Origin: Paenibacillus sp. JCM 18996
Lineage (GTDB): Bacteria; Bacillota; Bacilli; Paenibacillales; NBRC-103111
Assembly (NCBI GenBank): GCA_001313085.1
Contig: BBFE01000060.1
Location: 1 to 23,056 of the forward strand
Direction: 5' to 3'
Length of the DNA: 23,056 nt
The notes beneath the pieces are model-generated. The model saw nothing but the letters and a program-made list of their open reading frames with translations. It searched no databases and was not told the origin of the DNA. Positions 18,560 to 23,056 of this stretch are shown here, in pieces. The first letter of the stretch is position 1. Every line of letters begins with the position of its first letter. Both the position numbers and the translations under genes were made by a program.

Positions 18560-19796
18560 CTAGCGCTGACGGTTATTTTTTTGAGGCCAAGCGCACACAG
18601 GGCGAAGCTTCACTCCAATCACGCTTCCCAGCATAGCGCCTACCATCCACTCCCAACCATGAAGACTGAAGGAAGCGATGCCCGCAAAATAAGCGCCGAT
18701 GTTGCAGCCAAACGCGATGCGCGCGCCGTACCCCATCATGACTCCGCCGACCAGCAACCCTATAATCATGCGCACAGGCATATTCCGAAGGAACCGGTTC
18801 GGCTTTCCGCTGAGCCCCAGCGCCAGCAGTGCGCCAAGCATGACTCCAATGTCCATCACCGAGGTAATGTCGGTCAACACGCTTTTGTTCAGCGCCGCGG
18901 CGTTTGCTTTCATCTGCCAGTAACCCCAATCCGTCACTTGGATGCCCAGTGCTTGGGATATTTTAGCTCCCCACAAAGCAAACGCGGAGGTCACGCCCCA
19001 AGGCTTGCCGGAAACAAGCAGAACGACCGCATTGCCCACCGCCAGAACCACGCTTCCTGCAATCCAGGACCAAGGCCCTTTGTAAATCGCCTTCCAGCCG
19101 CTCTTGCGGTCCGGACGGAGCGATTCGACCTTTCCGTGGCGGCGCTTCTCAATGTAATAGGTGACGGCAAAAACCAGTGCCAGCAGCACGAGATTAAACA
19201 GGAACCCGCCAAAAGCGCCGAACGTCTGAATGAACGACACCTTGCCGATATTTGGAGCAGCCATCCACCAAGTGTAATGTGCGCTGCCTATGACAGACCC
19301 CGCAATAAATCCGATCAAGGTCAGAATGCCCCGGGAGTCGCCTCCGCCGATATGGTAAAGTGTGCCGGATGCACACCCGTCCCCTAACTGCATCCCGATC
19401 CCGAAGATGAAGGCGCCGACCAGAACCGACAAGCCGACAGGCGATACAGATCCCGCAGCCTGTGTTCCGAAGGCTCCCGTCAGCACCGGCAGGAACAGAA
19501 TGTTGGCCATTAAAAAACAGAACCATTTGAGCGCGGATACCCACGCCGCGTCCGGATTCAAGGAAGCTGCGGAAAGAGCTCGTGAAACCGTAGTGTGCGT
19601 GATATAAGGTCAAACCCAGCACACCCGCAATCAAATATAAGGAAGCTTGCTTATAAGAAACGGCGCTGCCTAGAAAGAAGAATCCGAGTATGAATAACGC
19701 CAGTGTAATGAACGTGATTCGGCGATTCACGCTCGGTTTTTTTCTCTCAAAACAGACGAGCCGGGATTAAAAAAGTTTTGCTTCTGTTGTGCTCAT
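18560..19796 (-). CDS. YeeE/YedE-family sulfur-compound permease (frame broken)
   Basis: This is a polytopic membrane protein of two homologous halves. Each half has a conserved Cys loop: GIGMQLGDGCASGTLYHIGG in the first and MGYGARIAFGCNIGAYFAG in the second. These are the marks of the YeeE/YedE (TsuA-like) family, whose characterised members import thiosulfate. The best start is ATG 19796 behind AAAGGAGG (19806-19813). Reaching the main frame needs one base fewer at A6 19769-19774 and one more at T7 19737-19743, giving MSTTEAKLFNPGSSVLREKK. At 19559-19564 one base too many separates TSSFRSFL from NPDAAWVSALKW. The repaired length is about 411 aa. No rhodanese or TusA-type partner lies in the window. 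Confidence 0.85.
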
Positions 19797-19858
19797 TTAT
19801 TTTATCCTCCTTTGTTATCGTATCCAACATAATACCACTAATCCAATCGGATTTGAAC

Positions 19859-19887
19859 CCTATAGTAAAATTTTACGAAAATGTCAA
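19859..19887 (-). promoter_or_regulatory. Promoter of the YeeE-family gene
   Basis: On the minus strand TTGACA (19882-19887) and TATAGG (19859-19864) are separated by 17 bp, 63 bp upstream of the preferred ATG at 19796. Between promoter and start lies the short palindrome ATCCGATTGGAT, a possible operator. Confidence 0.7.
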
Positions 19888-19965
19888 AATTAAATCCGGT
19901 TTCATTTCCCTTGGACTGAAAATACGACTTCAAAAGTGGCCGCTTCCGCCTTTGACACCCCCTAC

Positions 19966-20135
<170 letters not shown>

Positions 20136-20165
20136 ATCGGCTGCCCCTCCGCTTTTTTTTATAAG

Positions 20166-20270
20166 AAAAAAAAACGCACTCGTCAGGGACGAATGTGTTC
20201 GCGGTACCACCCTAAATTCAAGCATCGCTCATGATGCTCCTCTAACGGTTAACGGGTTAAACCCGGCGTG
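20166..20270 (-). promoter_or_regulatory. Truncated T-box leader (no Stem I) ahead of the proS stub
   Basis: On the minus strand the canonical T-box AGGGTGGTACCGCG (20200-20213) is preceded by a Stem III-like hairpin AGCATC/GATGCT (20221-20238) and a Stem II-like GGGTTTAACCC segment. It is followed by a terminator, CACATTCGTC with GACGAGTGCG (20175-20197), and nine T (20166-20174). Stem I with its specifier should occupy about 150 more bases upstream, but the MFS coding region ends at 20271, so Stem I is absent. What remains can still work as a terminator for the MFS gene. Confidence 0.85.
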
Positions 20271-21497
20271 TCAGTTTCCTAAACCGACCATTTTTTTTAT
20301 TGTGTTCTCCGCGCGTCGATTCACCAGATACGTAATCAATGTTGCCGCTGCTGCGAGGAGGGCGAGTCCGCTGCCGATACCATACGAAACTTGAGCACCG
20401 AACTGTTGGAACGCGTACCCTCCTCCCGTACTTCCAAGCACTCCTCCAAGACCACCGAACGTGACGGCAAAGGCTGCTTGTCCACTGGCCCGTAATTCTC
20501 CCGGCACGATGATGGCCAGATGCTGAATTGCCGCAACAAGGAACAATGGGAACGTGACGCTATGAAGCGCCTGCGCCGCGATAAGAACCATCGGGTCGTC
20601 CGTCAAGCCGTAGATAGCCCACCGGATCGAGTAGGCCAGCGCGGCGATAACGAAAATTACCATCTCATTCCACCGTTTCATCACCCTTCCGACTAATAGC
20701 AAAGCGGGTACAGTGCTGAATGTTGCGACAACCCAAGCCATACCAAGCTTGGATTCAGGAGCTCCCAGCTTGGAGAGGTATAACGCGAGCAGGATGTCGT
20801 TCATTCTATGAGGGATGCTTACCATCATGACAAGCGTCAGAAACCATAAGAGCTTCGGCTGCATGAACAGCTTACCAAGTGCTTTGAAATTGACCGGCAC
20901 CGGCGTTGCCAGAGAATCCTTAATTGTTAGAACTATTAGCAGCGATATGCCAAGCAAGATGAAGTAAATCCACCGTATATAACCCAAACCCAGACGCTCA
21001 ATAAGAATGCCAAGCAGCAGTGCTGACAAGCCTACGCCTACCTCGCCCCACAGACGGATCCTGCCATACTCGAGATTGTTCTCATGAGCGTAAGAGATGA
21101 CTAGCGTCTCTGTCAGCGCTCCAGTGGCGCTATTGAAAAAACATAAAAAAGTGTAAAGAAAATTACGATGGATATGAAAGTTTGCATTAAGAAAAAATCC
21201 TGAGATGACAAAAAAAAGTTGCTACAAATAAGGAGAATCAACACATTCCTGACGGTCTTTCTTTTATCGCTGACAAAACCCCAGAATGGCTGCGCGATAA
21301 TGGAGATCATCGCGCCGCACGCCATTACTATGCCAATTAACGTTGGCTCTAGGCCCTTGCTTTGTAAATACGCCGGCAGAAAAAAAGCCGACTATGGGAA
21401 ACGTGGAAAACATCATACAAATAAAAGCTGATACACGTATCATCCAGGTGCCTCCCGTAATTCGAGGTTTTTTTCTCTTTAGAACTTCTTCGGCCAT
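20271..21497 (-). CDS. MFS transporter, YwbF/LacY-like (frame broken twice)
   Basis: Repaired, this is a 12-helix permease of about 409 aa. WGFVSDKRKTVRNVLIL is the MFS motif-A loop between helices 2 and 3. FFNSATGALTETLVISYA and YGRIRLWGEVGVGLSALLLG follow the pattern of the MFS_1-like group that includes B. subtilis YwbF and the LacY/HcaT permeases. The A7 run 21380-21386 has one base too many (or two too few), and correcting it restores VGFFLPAYLQSKGLEPTLIG. The A6 run 21136-21141 is one short. An in-frame A8 at 21210-21217 is natural. ATG 21497 has no recognisable Shine-Dalgarno sequence, unlike most neighbours. The stop abuts the truncated T-box, whose terminator probably ends this transcript. 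Substrate is unknown. Confidence 0.8.
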
Positions 21498-21542
21498 TCA
21501 AATGGGGTGTAATAGCCTAATTATATGAGAGGAAGCTTAATA

Positions 21543-21599
21543 GGAACATGGAATTTAGCCACTTTTATATAGAGAAAAGTGGTTTTTTTTCCAGGTTCC
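21543..21599 (+). terminator. Long inverted repeat with a rightward T8 tail
   Basis: CCACTTTT (21559-21566) pairs with AAAAGTGG (21575-21582) and is followed by T8 (21583-21590), a rightward terminator. Outside it, GGAAC-TGGAA (21543-21553) matches TTCCA-GTTCC (about 21589-21599) as an interrupted outer stem, so the whole arm length is near 24 nt. No rightward gene ends here; it lies in the 5' region of the leftward MFS gene. It may be the relic of a lost gene or a small mobile repeat. Confidence 0.55.
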
Positions 21600-21606
21600 A
21601 GAATCA

Positions 21607-21649
21607 ACAAAAGCTATAGATGCGGAAACTTCCGCTCTATAGCTTTTGT
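21607..21649 (-). terminator. Terminator of the psp cluster
   Basis: A 14-bp perfect stem, ACAAAAGCTATAGA (21607-21620) with TCTATAGCTTTTGT (21636-21649), is extended inside by GCGGAA/TTCCGC around a 2-nt loop. It lies 33 bp downstream of the pspA stop, and its leftward end is T-rich (CTTTTGTTGATT). The symmetry would also stop rightward transcription. Confidence 0.7.
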
Positions 21650-21681
21650 ATTATATCAGTGTAATGGCGGGAGGGTCCTCA

Positions 21682-22399
21682 CTATCTCACGCTGGCTTCT
21701 CCCGCCTGTGCGTTCTGGCCGCCCACTCTTTGCTTCAAGAGCTCAAGCTGCTCGTCAATCTTTTGCTGCTTCGCCGGATCCACAGGAGCGTAATTTACAG
21801 CTCCTGTCTGGCCGCCATACACATAAGGTCTGCGGGCGACCTCCGCTTCCGTTTCCATGCGGACGATTTTTTTCTTCCATCCGGTGGAAGCCCCGGGCGG
21901 CATGGCCTGCTTCAATGACCGGAGAGCTTGTCACCTGGGCCATTTGTTTCTTTGTTCTGGCCAGCTGCGCCCGGGAGATCAGCTCATTGCGCTTGCTGCG
22001 AAGCTTATAGAATTCATCCTTCATTTCATGCAGCTGTCCGATCAGCTCCTGGGATTGCTGTACAGCCTGAGAGCGCAGTGCGGTATATTCGGAAGCTTTT
22101 TTTTGGTCGTGATAAAGCTTATCCTCCAGTGCCTGTCTTGCAGCTCCTTCCTGGTTGCTCTGCAGAGCCTGGGTAGCGGCAGCCTCTTTCTGCGCGGAAA
22201 TGCGGGCCGACTCCTCCGCACGCTGCTTCAGCATGCGTTCACTGGCCATATGCTGTGCTACGGCGACTTCCGCTTGAGCGATCTCCTCCTCCATATCGCG
22301 AAGGTACTGGTTCAGCATAAGGACCGGATCTTCCACTCTATCAAGCACTTCGTTGACCGATGCTTTAGTCATATCTTTGATTCTTGTAAATACTCCCAT
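21682..22399 (-). CDS. pspA: PspA/IM30-family membrane stress protein (frame broken)
   Basis: PspA/Vipp1 proteins are ESCRT-III-like coiled-coil proteins that bind and protect the cytoplasmic membrane. [20 protein letters not shown] with [19 protein letters not shown] is the characteristic amphipathic helix and first hairpin helix. Long Ala/Gln/Glu-rich coiled coil follows to about residue 160. The T7 run 21867-21873 contains one base too many (or two too few); correcting it gives [20 protein letters not shown] and a C-terminus ending [11 protein letters not shown], about 238 aa. The start is one base beyond the pspC-like stop, with the ribosome binding site AAAGGAG inside the end of that gene, so translation is probably coupled. 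Confidence 0.88.
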
Positions 22400-22400
22400 T

Positions 22401-22838
22401 TTATTCGTCTCCTTTTTTATTCTCGTATTGGGCCAGCTTGACGCGCAGCTCTTCGAGTTGTTTTTTCATTGCCTTCGTTTCCAGGTCTTTCATCATACTG
22501 TCCAGGTCCGTTTTGGCAGCTCCATTACCATTATCAGGTGCGGCTCCTCCTTGCCGGTTCCAGTCGTTCTTGCAATCCCCAAAGCCGCTGCCGGGGTACC
22601 CGAACTGAGGGCCGTAAGGCTCTCCAGCCGCTGGGCCATAGGAATAATTCAGGCTTGGCTCTTTAGGAATAATGATGGCGGCGATAAAATAAAGAGGGAT
22701 CACGGTGCCGCCTGAGAAGAAAGCCGTTCCTGCAACAAACAGCCGCAGCAGGGTGGCATCCATATGCCATTTCTCGGCCAAGCCGCCGCATAAACCCATT
22801 ATTTTCGCATCACTCGTCGATCTATACAGTTTGTTCAT
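22401..22838 (-). CDS. PspC-domain membrane protein with C-terminal helix
   Basis: This intact 145-aa protein begins with a PspC domain: [20 protein letters not shown], then [20 protein letters not shown], with a membrane helix to about residue 58 ([13 protein letters not shown]). A Gly/Pro/Tyr-rich linker (61-105) leads to a charged helix, [20 protein letters not shown] to the end, likely a coiled coil that could contact the PspA encoded next. In the phage-shock response PspC-type proteins sense or transmit envelope stress. ATG 22838 follows AAGGAGAT, which is the end of the upstream gene, so all three genes look translationally coupled in one leftward operon. Confidence 0.85.
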   Translation of the reverse strand: MNKLYRSTSDAKIMGLCGGLAEKWHMDATLLRLFVAGTAFFSGGTVIPLYFIAAIIIPKEPSLNYSYGPAAGEPYGPQFGYPGSGFGDCKNDWNRQGGAAPDNGNGAAKTDLDSMMKDLETKAMKKQLEELRVKLAQYENKKGDE

Positions 22839-22847
22839 TTCGATTTA

Positions 22848-23056
22848 TTATCTCCTTCCAGCTTTTTTGCGCAGCTTCTCGAGCTCCGCTTCCAGCGTCT
22901 GGCTCAGCAGGCTGCCCGCCCCGTAAACCGCTTCGGCGGTCATACTGCGCACCTCACGCAGCGAACGGCCCTCCGCTTCCATATACGACACGCGCTCCTC
23001 CAGTCGGTCGAACGCACCGGACAAACCGCCTCGTCCCGCTCCGGCCTGCTCGCTCG
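22848..23056 (-). CDS. C-terminal part of an unidentified gene at the head of the psp cluster
   Basis: The frame is open from the right edge to TAA (22848-22850) and encodes about 68 residues: a Gly-rich start, then FDRLEERVSYMEAEGRSLRE, and a helical end LLSQTLEAELEKLRKKAGRR. The last 60 residues look like a coiled coil. It ends ten bases before the pspC-like start and contributes its ribosome binding site. I cannot name the family from this tail. Genes in this position in Bacilli often encode DUF4097 or DUF1700 proteins, but that is not shown here. Confidence 0.6.
   Translation of the reverse strand, partial: SEQAGAGRGGLSGAFDRLEERVSYMEAEGRSLREVRSMTAEAVYGAGSLLSQTLEAELEKLRKKAGRR

Noticed and set aside
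18540..18600. Possible extra frame break at the end of the YeeE-family gene (T7 run near 18576).
   Set aside because: The frame through the run reaches a stop shortly after the last helix, a normal end for this family, so no correction is needed.

Overview
The window looks like a chromosomal stretch from a Paenibacillus-type member of the Bacillota. The reasons are moderate GC, strong AAGGAGG-like ribosome binding sites with some TTG starts, T-box leaders, and a gene set typical of Bacilli (glpD, CvfC/YpgR-type protein, BstA/YfiT-type DinB protein, CBO0543-family membrane protein, DUF1861 protein, PspC/PspA). No rRNA, tRNA, phage, CRISPR array or intact transposon was seen.

The dominant property of the sequence is damage to reading frames. 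I count about 43 frame breaks in 17 of the roughly 22 coding regions. Some 28 fall in A/T runs of six or more and the rest at short GG, CC or AA runs. Most look like the loss of one base. About a dozen look like one extra base, including one inside the invariant KMSKS motif of an isoleucyl-tRNA synthetase. Flanking protein sequence is well preserved in every case, so uncorrected indels in the assembly explain this far better than gene decay. The spans below give the reconstructed gene, with break positions in the evidence. Only the DsbA-like, YdeI-like and PspC-like genes and one small membrane gene read cleanly.

Layout, left to right. 1-3750: a terminator, a Nfu_N/HEAT-repeat protein (+), a two-TM small protein (-) and aerobic glycerol-3-phosphate dehydrogenase (-). 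3847-5486: a CorA Mg2+ transporter and a FrnE-type DsbA protein, tightly spaced (+). 5487-6402: a hairpin-rich gap and RNase HI with an N-terminal hybrid-binding domain (-). 6549-8615: an inositol-monophosphatase-family enzyme (+) facing a BstA-like protein and a YdeI-like protein (-). 8897-10492: a secreted TIM-barrel-like protein (+) and a CBO0543 membrane protein (-). 10586-12993: divergent cardiolipin synthase (-) and endonuclease/exonuclease/phosphatase-family protein (+). 13103-18513: a leftward series of T-box leader, type-2 ileS, DUF1861 protein and pirin. 18560-21650: a YeeE/YedE sulfur-compound permease, a stub of proS with only the 3' half of a T-box leader, and an MFS transporter. 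21682-23056: a PspA/PspC cell-envelope stress cluster running off the right edge.

The most interesting locus is 19966-20270. It holds a canonical T-box antiterminator/terminator and the first ~43 codons of a prolyl-tRNA synthetase. Stem I and the specifier are missing upstream, where an MFS gene abuts directly, and the rest of proS is missing downstream. This is either a recombination scar, a reused terminator or a misassembly.
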